Of a stretch of DNA of 7,995 bases, positions 1-6,710 are shown piece by piece. The notes below the pieces were generated by a model. That model worked only from the letters and a program-made list of their open reading frames with translations. It did no database searches and was not told where the DNA came from. Every line of letters starts with the position of its first letter. Within the stretch, counting starts at the first letter, position 1. Source of the DNA: Deinococcus sp. (GTDB lineage Bacteria > Deinococcota > Deinococci > Deinococcales > Deinococcaceae); the NCBI GenBank assembly GCA_018260375.1, contig JAGLBF010000107.1, forward strand, positions 1-7,995, written 5' to 3'. A program made the position numbers and the translations under genes.

Positions 1-98
1 CCGAGCGGACGCGAGTGGGAACAGCATACGGGTTTCGCGGTATGGAGCCGCAGGCTGTGTCTTCCCGACTGTGGTGGAATTTAGCGGCAGTCCGTATG
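1..98 (-). repeat. Interspersed ~100 bp repeat, copy A (cut by window edge)
   Basis: Aligned without gaps to the reverse complement of 6711-6808, this segment matches at 87 of 98 positions (counted by eye). Similarity stops at about base 100, so that boundary is real. The other end is cut by the window, so the full length is unknown here. It carries the boxes CATACGG (25-31) and AGTCCGTATG (89-98), the ends of a long inverted repeat that is better preserved in copy B. It is non-coding and lies upstream of the serine hydrolase promoter. Organisation and size resemble the small non-coding repeats of Deinococcus genomes; family membership is inferred. Confidence 0.85.
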
Positions 99-188
99 AG
101 GCCTACCCAACTTATACCCTGTTGAGGTTTGGGCTTAAAAATTAAATAAAATAAGGGCTCAAGGCGCAACGCTGACTTTCCTTCTCTC

Positions 189-194
189 TATCAT
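189..194 (+). promoter_or_regulatory. Leaderless -10 box for the serine hydrolase (TATCAT)
   Basis: TATCAT is followed by exactly 6 nt and then the ATG at 201. This fits the TANNNT -10 pattern of Deinococcus leaderless transcripts, in which transcription starts at or next to the start codon. No Shine-Dalgarno site is present. No good -35 hexamer was found at 16-18 nt spacing. An alternative, weaker pair further upstream is TTGAGG (122-127) with TAAAAT (147-152), spacer 19. Confidence 0.55.
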
Positions 195-200
195 CTTTCT

Positions 201-1235
201 ATGCCTTCACACCCCGCCGTACAGGCCGCGCAGCAACTCCACCGTGTTATGCCCCGTGCTCATGTTGAGGAGCTGGCAAAGGTGCTGCGGCAAGTGCTCC
301 GGCCTGCTGGCGTGGTGGGCGTGCTGCGGAGCGGGCAGCGGCAGGTTGTAGGTGTAGGGCTCGGTGCCGCTTTTGGGCCGCCTGAACACCTTTCTTTTGA
401 GCTTGCCAGTGTGACCAAGCCTTTTACCGCCGCGCTGGTGGTGCATTTGGCGCAGCAAAGCGGGCTCAACCTAGGCGCGGCACTCTCGCGTCAACGGCCT
501 GAGTTTCAGGGGTATCCGCCGCACATTACCGCGCAGGCACTGCTCACCCACACTTCGGGGCTGCCGCTCCACCCGCTGCGGGGCGCGCTGGGCCAACTGA
601 CCAACTTTCATAACCCCTATGCGGCGCTGTCGCCTGCCGAGGTGCTGGCTTCGGGGCGGCGCTGGGCTTGGGCAACAGCGGGGCAGGCGGGCAAACTGGG
701 GTACAGCAATTTTGGGTATGGACTGCTGGCTATTGCCGCCGCTGCACTGTCAGGTGAGCCGTATTTTACTGCGCTGGGGCGGCATATCGTATTACCGCTG
801 GGCCTCACACACACTGCCGAAACGCCGCGCACGCCGCTCGCTACCCCGCACAACCTGCTGGGCAGTCGGCAAGTCAGTGGCTTTGGGGGGCTGACAGGCG
901 CGGGCGGGCTATACAGCAGCGCTGACAACCTGCTGAGCTTTGCCCAGGCGCACCTGCAGGGGCCGTTGCACGGCTGGGCCGACTTTGCCGCGCCGCCCAA
1001 TATGCCTCCCGAACTGCTGGGCGTGGCACGCGGCTGGTTTGTGGGTCAACTGGGTCAGGAACATGAAGCCGTGTGGTGGCACGACGGTGTAGCGCGCGGC
1101 ACCCGCACCCTGCTGGCCTTTTGCCCCGAAACCAAAAGCGCCGCCTGTGTGCTGGTTAGTAGCGGGGTGCCACTCGGCGGCAAAGCAGGCAACTTGCTGC
1201 GCGTGTTGGCTGCGCTGAGACTAGGGGAGAGGTGA
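201..1235 (+). CDS. Serine hydrolase, beta-lactamase / class C penicillin-binding fold
   Basis: A 344-residue protein of the beta-lactamase-related serine hydrolase family, which includes class C beta-lactamases, DD-peptidases and esterases. The three active-site motifs are visible: SxxK as S70-V-T-K73 (nucleophile and general base), YxN as Y168-S-N170, and the third motif as H294-D-G296. The family's LLTHTSGLP segment is at 114-122 and GAGGLYSSADNLL at 233-245. Length is normal for the core domain without extra C-terminal domains. The N terminus has no hydrophobic signal peptide or lipobox, unusual for a cell-wall enzyme and suggestive of a cytoplasmic hydrolase. The start at 201 is chosen because of TATCAT 6 nt upstream; ATG 249 is a weaker alternative. 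It stands alone on its strand and converges on the rRNA methyltransferase. The substrate (beta-lactam, peptide or ester) cannot be told from sequence. Confidence 0.9.
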   Translation: MPSHPAVQAAQQLHRVMPRAHVEELAKVLRQVLRPAGVVGVLRSGQRQVVGVGLGAAFGPPEHLSFELASVTKPFTAALVVHLAQQSGLNLGAALSRQRPEFQGYPPHITAQALLTHTSGLPLHPLRGALGQLTNFHNPYAALSPAEVLASGRRWAWATAGQAGKLGYSNFGYGLLAIAAAALSGEPYFTALGRHIVLPLGLTHTAETPRTPLATPHNLLGSRQVSGFGGLTGAGGLYSSADNLLSFAQAHLQGPLHGWADFAAPPNMPPELLGVARGWFVGQLGQEHEAVWWHDGVARGTRTLLAFCPETKSAACVLVSSGVPLGGKAGNLLRVLAALRLGER

Positions 1236-1266
1236 TACAGACTGCGCTTCACTTCGCCACAGCCAG

Positions 1267-1287
1267 AAAAGCGCAGGCGGCACTTTT
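1267..1287 (+). terminator. Possible weak terminator hairpin after the serine hydrolase
   Basis: AAAAG (1267-1271) pairs with CTTTT (1283-1287), with further GC pairing inside after one mismatch. It lies about 30 bp after the stop codon and ends in TTTT, so it could act in both directions. The stem is imperfect. The 16 bases at 1272-1287 are identical to the reverse complement of 6745-6760 inside repeat copy B, so this may be a fragment of the repeat. The rest of the convergent gap 1236-1406 shows no gene. Confidence 0.3.
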
Positions 1288-1406
1288 ACGCGGAATGCGT
1301 ATTATTTCTATGCCTTCTGGCCTTCTTTCACCGCGTTTTTAGGACAGTTCAAGTGGCAACCAGTATAAAATAAGAAGCTATATCCACCGCAGGCGCTGCT
1401 CCCTGT

Positions 1407-2657
1407 TCAATCAAAGGCGAGATAAATCGCCTTCAAATACTCGGCTTCCTTAAAGGTGGCGTGGTGGTCGGGGGCGTGGCGGGTGGTTCGCAGCTCGCGG
1501 AAGTTACGGCGGCTGCGGCGGGCCACGTAGCGCACGGCCTCAAAAAACTCCTCGGCGCTGACGTGGGCTGAGCACGAGGCTGACATCAGCACGCCGCCAG
1601 GACGCAGGCGGACAATGGCTTCTTGGCTCAGGTGCTGGTAGGCCCGCAGCGCCATTTCGCGCTCGCTTTCGCGCTTGGCGAGCGAGGGCGGGTCAAGCAC
1701 GATAAAGTCAAACGGCTCAGTTTCAGCACTGCCTAGCCACTCAAACACGTCAGCTTGCACGGTGCGGTGCAGCGAACTGGCAATATGAGGATCGGCGTTA
1801 TTGATCGCAAAATTGCGCTGCGCACTCTCTAAGGCATGTTTGCTGATGTCAAGACTGGTCACCTCAGCGGCGCCTGCGCGGGCCGCTGCCAGCGAAAACC
1901 CGCCCGAAAATGAAAAGGCGTTGAGCACCCGCCGCCCGCCCGACTGGGCCACCATCTTCTCAACCATGCTGCCCACAATGCGGCGGTTTTCGCGCTGGTC
2001 TAGAAAAAACCCCGTTTTTTGTCCGCGCACCACATCGGCTTCAAACTTTATGCCGTATTCCTGAAAGGTGACGGCGGGGCTTAGCAGTTCGCCCACCAAC
2101 ACGTCACCGTCATGCAGGCCGCGCCCCGCCATCCATTCCTGAATATTGCGGCTGAGCCTCAGCACCACGCGAAACCCGGTAAAGCGCTCGAGCAGCAGCT
2201 CAACCACGTGGGGCAGTTGTGGATACCAGGCGGCAGTGTAGAGCTTGATGACCAGCACGCCCGCATAGCGGTCAACCACCAAACCAGGCCAGCCGTCTGA
2301 TTCGCCGTTGATCAGGCGGTAACCGGTGGTGTCTGGCCCAAACAGCGCAGCGCGGCGGTTGACGGCGCTGTCAAGGTGACGGCTCCACCAATGAGCGTCT
2401 AGCGTCATAGGCGGGCCAGCGTAAAGCACCCGCACGCGGATGGGCGAGTGGGGGTCATACAGGCCCACCGCCAAAAAACGGTCAGAGCGGTCATAAATCA
2501 CGGCGAGTTCGCCCGCTACGCCCTCGCGGTTTTGTTCGCGGATGCTGTTGTCAAACACCCAGGGGTGCCCGCGCCGCACATGTCCCTCGGCAGCAGGACT
2601 CAGGCGCATTCGCAAGCGGGGCAGTTTTTGTTCGGCGGGCGTAGAGGTGGTGGACAT
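1407..2657 (-). CDS. Class I SAM-dependent 23S rRNA (cytosine-C5) methyltransferase, RlmI/RlmO family
   Basis: A 416-residue member of the COG1092 family (E. coli RlmI, Thermus RlmO), which adds m5C to 23S rRNA. An N-terminal PUA-like RNA-binding domain covers roughly 12-85 (RRGHPWVFDNSI at 28-39), then a linking domain, then a Rossmann methyltransferase. Visible motifs: the family signature GQKTGFFLDQREN (212-224), SAM-binding NAFSFSGGFSLAA (246-258), acidic D270 in SLD for the SAM ribose, DPPSLAK (322-328), and C362 in SASCSAHVS, placed like the catalytic cysteine of RlmI. Length is typical. I start it at 2657 because AGGAGTC lies 8 nt upstream; an in-frame ATG at 2708 would add 17 residues unlike the family and overlap the likely promoter. 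The exact target cytosine cannot be told. Confidence 0.93.
   Translation of the reverse strand: MSTTSTPAEQKLPRLRMRLSPAAEGHVRRGHPWVFDNSIREQNREGVAGELAVIYDRSDRFLAVGLYDPHSPIRVRVLYAGPPMTLDAHWWSRHLDSAVNRRAALFGPDTTGYRLINGESDGWPGLVVDRYAGVLVIKLYTAAWYPQLPHVVELLLERFTGFRVVLRLSRNIQEWMAGRGLHDGDVLVGELLSPAVTFQEYGIKFEADVVRGQKTGFFLDQRENRRIVGSMVEKMVAQSGGRRVLNAFSFSGGFSLAAARAGAAEVTSLDISKHALESAQRNFAINNADPHIASSLHRTVQADVFEWLGSAETEPFDFIVLDPPSLAKRESEREMALRAYQHLSQEAIVRLRPGGVLMSASCSAHVSAEEFFEAVRYVARRSRRNFRELRTTRHAPDHHATFKEAEYLKAIYLAFD
1414..1433 (-). terminator. Possible terminator hairpin at the end of the rRNA methyltransferase gene
   Basis: A perfect 7 bp stem (AAGGCGA with TCGCCTT, 6 nt loop) lies within the last codons of the minus-strand gene. 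On that strand it is followed only by TTTGATTG, so the U-tract is short. It may attenuate or end transcription, or protect the 3' end; as an intrinsic terminator it is weak. Confidence 0.35.
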
Positions 2658-2665
2658 GTTGAAAA

Positions 2666-2672
2666 GACTCCT
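2666..2672 (-). promoter_or_regulatory. Shine-Dalgarno site AGGAGTC
   Basis: On the minus strand AGGAGTC lies 8 nt before the ATG at 2657. It fixes the start of the rRNA methyltransferase downstream of the longer possible frame. It is the only strong ribosome binding site in the window; most other genes appear leaderless. Confidence 0.7.
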
Positions 2673-2697
2673 GTGGTGGCTTGTGGTGTGTGGAAAA

Positions 2698-2726
2698 AGC
2701 ATATACAAAATTAAAGAGCGGGTAAA
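2698..2726 (-). promoter_or_regulatory. Sigma-70-like promoter of the rRNA methyltransferase
   Basis: On the minus strand, TTTACC (2721-2726) and TATGCT (2698-2703) are separated by 17 bp; each matches four of six consensus bases. The predicted start near 2691 gives a leader of about 33 nt containing the AGGAGTC site. The gap 2658-2841 otherwise holds an imperfect direct repeat beginning GAGAAGTA (2744 and 2763) and no gene. Confidence 0.5.
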
Positions 2727-2841
2727 AAGTAGACCATAACAGAGAGAAGTACAAGTAACAGGGAGAAGTAAGTAGTTAATGCTCAGAAAACTTGGTTATT
2801 CAGGTGCTTAATTGCCCGAACCTGTAGACACCTAGACGAAA

Positions 2842-3612
2842 TTACTCCTCAATGCCAAAGCGCAGCACGTCTAGCCCGTCTATTTCTACCTCTATCTGGT
2901 CGCCGCGCTGCAATTCGCCTACGCCTGAAGGTGTGCCTGTGAGCACCACGTCGCCGCGCTCTAGCGTCACAAAGCGGGTGATATAGGTGAGAATCTGTGT
3001 TACGTCAAAAATCATGTGACTGGTGCGTCCCTCTTGGCGGGGTTGACCGTTGAGGCGGGTTTGCAAGCGCACGTCAGTCGGGTCAAACTGGGTTTCTATA
3101 CTAGGGCCAAGCGGGCAAAAGCGGTCAGCAGACTTGGCCCTAAACCACTGCAGGTCAGTTTTTTGCAGGTCGCGGGCGGTCAGGTCTAGCGCACTGGTGT
3201 AGCCCAGTATGGCCGCTGGCACCTCTACGGGCGACAAGTTTTTCGCCTGCTGGGCGATAATCACCGCCAGTTCGCCCTCGTAGTGCAAGTTGCTTGTCCA
3301 GTCGGGGTAGACCAGGCGGCCTTCAGGCTCTGCCAGGGTGTTGCTGGCCTTCAAAAACAGCCCAGGCTCGTGCGGCAGCCCCGCCTTGTCGTTGCCCAGC
3401 TCTTTGATGTGATCAAAGTAATTGCGCCCCACACACACAATCTTACTGCTTTTATCAGCAGGGGCCAGTAGCCGCACGCTGCTCAGCGGCAGTGGCTCGC
3501 CCTGTACCTCACCCGCTAGTCCCGCTGTGGGCTGTACCTGTTCGCCTTCCACACGCCCCCAACGGGCTGGGCCGCCTTCTTGTCCACGCTCTATAAACCG
3601 CACCAATTTCAT
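2842..3612 (-). CDS. Fumarylacetoacetate hydrolase (FAH) family protein
   Basis: A 256-residue single-domain FAH-family enzyme. The family includes acylpyruvases, oxaloacetate decarboxylases/tautomerases (FAHD1 type) and the 5-carboxymethyl-2-hydroxymuconate isomerase / HHDD isomerase of aromatic degradation. Visible: VGRNYFDHIKELG (61-73); metal ligands E112 and E114 in HYEGELAVII and D143 in LDLTARDLQ; the catalytic lid residue K160 in RAKSADRFCPLGP; and LTGTPSGVG (224-232), which contacts the substrate. The TARDLQ motif is typical of the FAHD1/HHDD-isomerase branch. All expected metal ligands are present, so it should be active on a 2-oxo or 2,4-dioxo acid. The start at 3612 is supported by TAGCAT 6 nt upstream. 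No aromatic-degradation genes lie nearby, so a housekeeping FAHD1-like role is more likely (inference). Confidence 0.92.
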   Translation of the reverse strand: MKLVRFIERGQEGGPARWGRVEGEQVQPTAGLAGEVQGEPLPLSSVRLLAPADKSSKIVCVGRNYFDHIKELGNDKAGLPHEPGLFLKASNTLAEPEGRLVYPDWTSNLHYEGELAVIIAQQAKNLSPVEVPAAILGYTSALDLTARDLQKTDLQWFRAKSADRFCPLGPSIETQFDPTDVRLQTRLNGQPRQEGRTSHMIFDVTQILTYITRFVTLERGDVVLTGTPSGVGELQRGDQIEVEIDGLDVLRFGIEE

Positions 3613-3618
3613 AGGGAT

Positions 3619-3624
3619 ATGCTA
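3619..3624 (-). promoter_or_regulatory. Leaderless -10 box for the FAH-family gene (TAGCAT)
   Basis: Read on the minus strand, TAGCAT is followed by 6 nt and the ATG ending at 3612. This is the same hexamer and spacing as for the divergent aminotransferase. No Shine-Dalgarno site and no clear -35 is seen. Confidence 0.55.
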
Positions 3625-3628
3625 GCAG

Positions 3629-3651
3629 AGTGGACGTAAGGAAAGTGGACG
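3629..3651 (-). promoter_or_regulatory. Direct repeat AGTGGACG x2, candidate operator
   Basis: Two exact copies of AGTGGACG (3629-3636 and 3644-3651) are spaced 15 bp apart, just upstream of the FAH gene -10 box. The second covers where a -35 would be. A regulator site is inferred; no known motif was recognised. The rest of this divergent gap (about 3660-3800) is AT-rich with no supported gene. Confidence 0.3.
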
Positions 3652-3837
3652 GTGGAAGGTAGATTCTAAAAAATCCTTAAGAACTAAAAAGATAGCTTTG
3701 ATAGGCAACAAACAAAGACATGTAGAGCTGATATGTATAAACAGCACGGCGCTAAAGATAAATGAAGTGGCAGAAAAAGGCCTCAGATGTTCGGCTATTC
3801 TCTGCTGACGGCTGCGTACCTGAGTGCTCATGACGCT

Positions 3838-3863
3838 CCAAGCGCTTACGGCCCTCCGCTTGG
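3838..3863 (+). promoter_or_regulatory. Inverted repeat CCAAGCG-N12-CGCTTGG upstream of the aminotransferase
   Basis: A perfect 7 bp inverted repeat with a 12 nt gap ends 2 bp before the -10 box at 3866. It covers the -35 and spacer region. The position suggests a repressor or activator site; the partner is unknown. Because the transcript seems to start downstream, at the ATG, an RNA hairpin is less likely. Confidence 0.4.
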
Positions 3864-3865
3864 GG

Positions 3866-3871
3866 TAGCAT
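3866..3871 (+). promoter_or_regulatory. Leaderless -10 box for the aminotransferase (TAGCAT)
   Basis: TAGCAT, then 6 nt, then ATG 3878. This is identical in box and spacing to the divergent FAH gene promoter. There is no Shine-Dalgarno site. Confidence 0.55.
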
Positions 3872-3877
3872 ACAGCC

Positions 3878-5320
3878 ATGACCGCGCTGGAAAAAATCGC
3901 TACCCGTCCCTTTATCCGCACCGGAGATGTACTGGCTGAACGTCTCAGTGGCCCTGACGTGCTGGAACTTGACCAGCTCTACGGCAACCGCGACTTGCTG
4001 GGCGGCCTGGATATTCTGGGCGTGGCTGGCCCCTTTTACGCCGTATCCCCCTGGGAACTTGAAGACGGCGAGAGCAAACAGTACATCAATGCTTCGGGCT
4101 ACGCGGCCTTGCCTTTTGGCGATATGCCGCCTGCCCTGCGCGGCTTTGTCAAAGATTACCTGCAGAGCAGCCGCGCCGTGGGCTTGCCGCAGCAATCAGC
4201 CTCACCCTGGCGCGCGGCGCTGGGGGCTAACCTGGTTAAGTTGCTGACCAGCGTTTTACCCTCGCATGCGGACTCGCAGGTGTTTTTTAGCTCCAGCGGC
4301 ACCGAAGCGGTAGAAGGGGCGCTCAAATTTGCCAAGGCGTGGCGGCCCAAAGCCAAGCACTTTATCAGCTTTTCGGGCGGCTACCACGGCAAAACCTACG
4401 GTTCGCTGTCGGTGACTCCCAACTCCGAATACCAAGATGTCTTTAGACCGCTCGTTCCTGGGGCTGTGACCTCGCCTTACGGTGACCTAGAGGCGCTGCG
4501 TACCCTCATTCGCCGCCTAGGGCCTGACAAGGTGGTGGCGGTTATCGTAGAGCCGATACAAGGCGAAGCGGGCGTGCGGATGCCCCCCCCTGGCTTTTTG
4601 AGCGGGCTGAGCGCACTGTGCCGCGAACACGGCATCGTGGTGATTGCCGATGAGATACAAACGGGGCTAGGGCGTACAGGTCACTGGTTTGAATCAGCGG
4701 CGCGTGGCATGGACCCGGACATCATCACCCTGGCCAAGCCACTGGGCGGCGGCATGAGCGCGGTGGGGGCTACCATCGTGCGGGCCAAAATTTTTCAGAA
4801 GATGCTGAGCGGCCTGAGCAGCAAACGCCACTCCAACACCTTTGGTGGCAATGCGCTGGCGATGGCGATTGGCCTCAAGAGCCTAGAGCTACTTATTGAC
4901 CAGGACTTGCCCACCCGCAGCCGCGAGCTAGGTATGCAGGGGCTGGCGTGGCTGCGGCAGTTGCAGCACCTCTACCCCGAACTCATACAGGACGTGCGTG
5001 GTCAGGGGTTGCTGCTCGCCATGCAGTTTCACCCTGTGGTGGGAGCTAAATTGCCCGGCGCACTTGACGGAGCCATGCATGAGGCCACCGTACTGCTGGC
5101 TGTGCGTGGGCTGCACCAGTCGGGCGTGATGGCCAATATGAGCTTGTCTAACAAACGCACCGTGCGCTTTACCCCCGCGCTAGACATACCACAGCACACG
5201 TATGAGGAGCTGCTAGAGCGCGTTGAGCACTTTTGTGAAGCGTACCCCCGTGCGGGCAAACTGCTGAGCGCCACTCCGCCTATGACTTTGCTGAAACTGG
5301 GGCGCCTTGCCCTCAAGTGA
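3878..5320 (+). CDS. Class III PLP-dependent aminotransferase
   Basis: A 480-residue fold-type I, class III aminotransferase of the acetylornithine / ornithine / putrescine / 4-aminobutyrate group. Visible motifs: phosphate-binding SSGTEAVEGALK (139-150); GGYHGKTYGSLSVT (167-180) with the ring-stacking aromatic at Y169-H170; EPIQGEAGV (225-233); ADEIQTGLGRTG (257-268) with D258 binding the pyridine nitrogen; LAKPLGGGM (285-293) with K287 as the Schiff-base lysine; and SNTFGGNALA (319-328). All catalytic residues are present. It is longer than acetylornithine aminotransferase (~400), with about 50 extra N-terminal residues and a basic C-terminal tail, closer to the putrescine-aminotransferase size class. 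The start at 3878 follows the TAGCAT box. The amino donor cannot be assigned from sequence. An eight-C run at 4583-4590 encodes the proline stretch. A small membrane-protein gene follows 10 bp after the stop. Confidence 0.93.
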   Translation: MTALEKIATRPFIRTGDVLAERLSGPDVLELDQLYGNRDLLGGLDILGVAGPFYAVSPWELEDGESKQYINASGYAALPFGDMPPALRGFVKDYLQSSRAVGLPQQSASPWRAALGANLVKLLTSVLPSHADSQVFFSSSGTEAVEGALKFAKAWRPKAKHFISFSGGYHGKTYGSLSVTPNSEYQDVFRPLVPGAVTSPYGDLEALRTLIRRLGPDKVVAVIVEPIQGEAGVRMPPPGFLSGLSALCREHGIVVIADEIQTGLGRTGHWFESAARGMDPDIITLAKPLGGGMSAVGATIVRAKIFQKMLSGLSSKRHSNTFGGNALAMAIGLKSLELLIDQDLPTRSRELGMQGLAWLRQLQHLYPELIQDVRGQGLLLAMQFHPVVGAKLPGALDGAMHEATVLLAVRGLHQSGVMANMSLSNKRTVRFTPALDIPQHTYEELLERVEHFCEAYPRAGKLLSATPPMTLLKLGRLALK

Positions 5321-5330
5321 GTGAGAAGCT

Positions 5331-5903
5331 ATGGTGAGTACCATTCTCGTTGTCGCGGCGGTGGCCTGCCTGCTAGCCTACCTGAGCTGGCGCTGGTGGC
5401 AGGGGCAGGTCAGCCAGGCAGCGGGGCGCACCCTGCAGCGAGCGGCAACGGTTGCGGCGGCGCTGGCCCTCTCTGACCCCCAAAGCGGCGGGCAACTGCG
5501 CTGGGAAGCGGGCAAGCCGCACTACTTGCCCAGCCCCAACAGCAGCCCACAAGAAAAGGCCCTGTTGCAAGCCTGGGAAATGGCGCTTGACCACCAACTC
5601 AGCGCACCCAACCACACCCAACACACGGCCCTGTCACAGCAGCTTGGCCCGCTGATGCCTGCTATGCTGCCCGCTGCCAATCTGGGCTTGTACACGCCCC
5701 AGCCGCGCAGTGGGGCGCAGCGGCAACAAAACCTGCGCGCACTTGCCGCTACCAGCCTGCTGATGGAGCGCCGCGCCGACCGCTGGCTTACCCTCCACCG
5801 CTCCCTGCTTCAAGACCTCAGCGCGCAGTTGCAGCAACCCAGCACCTTGCAGGACGTGGATATAGCCCAGTGGCGGCGCAAAGCGGAGAAGCTGCGCGGT
5901 TAG
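5331..5903 (+). CDS. Unrecognised protein with an N-terminal membrane anchor
   Basis: 190 residues, no family recognised. Residues 3-21 are a hydrophobic helix (STILVVAAVACLLAYLSWR) followed by aromatic and basic residues (WRWW then R33, R37), which predicts a single N-terminal anchor with the remainder probably cytoplasmic (positive-inside inference). The body is alanine-, leucine- and glutamine-rich and mostly helical. A Pro/Ser/Asn-rich segment (about 65-73) and a stretch around 115-130 break it into helices; the C-terminal part (about 128-190) is charged and could be a coiled coil. It starts 10 bp after the aminotransferase stop, with GAGAAG very close to the ATG, so translation is probably coupled and the two are co-transcribed. 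A GTG one codon later is equally possible as the start. Codon use matches its neighbours, so I believe it is real. Confidence 0.75.
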   Translation: MVSTILVVAAVACLLAYLSWRWWQGQVSQAAGRTLQRAATVAAALALSDPQSGGQLRWEAGKPHYLPSPNSSPQEKALLQAWEMALDHQLSAPNHTQHTALSQQLGPLMPAMLPAANLGLYTPQPRSGAQRQQNLRALAATSLLMERRADRWLTLHRSLLQDLSAQLQQPSTLQDVDIAQWRRKAEKLRG

Positions 5904-5982
5904 TTTTTGGCAAGGCAAGTGACAGGATGAAGATAAACCTAGGGTAAAGATAGACAAGGTGCAACTGCATAGGCCCCCAGAT

Positions 5983-6678
5983 ATGTCCAATGATCTCACC
6001 CTCTTTTCTACTCCTGACGGCGGCTTGACCGTGTTTCATGCCCGCTACGGCGAACACTACTCATCGCGGCATGGCCCTGTGGCGCAGTCGCAGCTGGTGT
6101 TTGTTGAAGGCACCGCCACACATGTTCACCTCGCACCGCATGTGCTGGAGGTGGGCTTTGGGCTGGGGCTGAACTTCCGAACCACGCTCAGGATGCGCCC
6201 AGAGGCCGCGCCGCTGCAGTATTTGGCCTACGAAGCCCACCCTGTGAGCGCCGACATGCTGCGCCAGGTGAGTGCCAGCGCAGTGAGCACGGGCCTACCG
6301 CACCCCGCATGGCAAGCGGTGTTGGAAAGCTGGGACAACGCCGTGACCCAGGGCCGCCTAGATGTGCAGCGCGGTAAAGTAGCGCTGACGGTTATCTTTG
6401 GCGACATAACCGCCGCTGCCTTGCCGCCGCAGTGGGCCAGTGCCGTTTATCTAGACGGCTTTAGCCCTGCCAAAAACCCCGAAGTATGGACACCCGAATT
6501 TGTGGCTCACCTGGCACGCAGCCTGCAACCTGGCGGCGTGCTGGCAACCTACAGCGCTGCTGGAGCCGTGCGCCGCGCCTTGAGTGCAGCGGGGCTAGAG
6601 GTACACAAACAGCGCGGCCTGGCCGGCAAGCGGGAGTTTGTGGTGGCGCACAAGGAGGCCGTAAGGGATGAACGCTGA
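5983..6678 (+). CDS. mnmD: tRNA (nm5(s2)U34)-methyltransferase, MnmD (MnmC methyltransferase domain)
   Basis: 231 residues matching the DUF752 methyltransferase domain that forms the N-terminal half of E. coli MnmC. It transfers a methyl group from SAM to nm5(s2)U34 to give mnm5(s2)U34 at the wobble position of tRNAs such as Lys, Glu and Gln. Visible: RYGEHYSSRHGP (21-32); the SAM-binding hallmark LEVGFGLGLNF (55-65); acidic E84 in AYEAHP; the signature YLDGFSPAKNPEVWT (156-170); and LQPGGVLATYSAAGAVRRAL (181-200). GKREFVV (215-221) closes the domain. The oxidoreductase half is absent and is probably supplied by the next gene. I chose ATG 5983 because homology begins just after it. A GTG at 5959 would add 8 residues and has a poor -10-like AAAGAT 7 nt before it. 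No Shine-Dalgarno site precedes either. Confidence 0.9.
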   Translation: MSNDLTLFSTPDGGLTVFHARYGEHYSSRHGPVAQSQLVFVEGTATHVHLAPHVLEVGFGLGLNFRTTLRMRPEAAPLQYLAYEAHPVSADMLRQVSASAVSTGLPHPAWQAVLESWDNAVTQGRLDVQRGKVALTVIFGDITAAALPPQWASAVYLDGFSPAKNPEVWTPEFVAHLARSLQPGGVLATYSAAGAVRRALSAAGLEVHKQRGLAGKREFVVAHKEAVRDER

Positions 6679-6710
6679 GTGTTGAAGGTCAGACGATCTG
6701 TCTATTCTCT

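Noticed and set aside
1..98. A CRISPR or phage attachment site from the repeat
   Set aside because: Only two full copies, far apart, inverted, with no regular spacers, integrase or tRNA gene nearby.
2658..2708. Longer N terminus of the rRNA methyltransferase from ATG 2708
   Set aside because: The extra 17 residues do not resemble the family, would overlap the promoter, and AGGAGTC sits correctly for the ATG at 2657.
2744..2780. Imperfect direct repeat GAGAAGTA in the gap upstream of the rRNA methyltransferase
   Set aside because: Only eight bases are exact and the region is simple purine-rich sequence upstream of the predicted promoter; not enough to call a site.
2801..2824. Hairpin CAGGT/ACCTG after the FAH-family gene as a terminator
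   Set aside because: Only 5 bp plus one further pair after a mismatch, with a long loop and no T-run on the minus strand.
3622..4195. Minus-strand open frames across the divergent promoter and the aminotransferase 5' end
   Set aside because: They overlap the strongly supported aminotransferase and its promoter, show no family motifs, and their codon pattern is the complement of the real gene.
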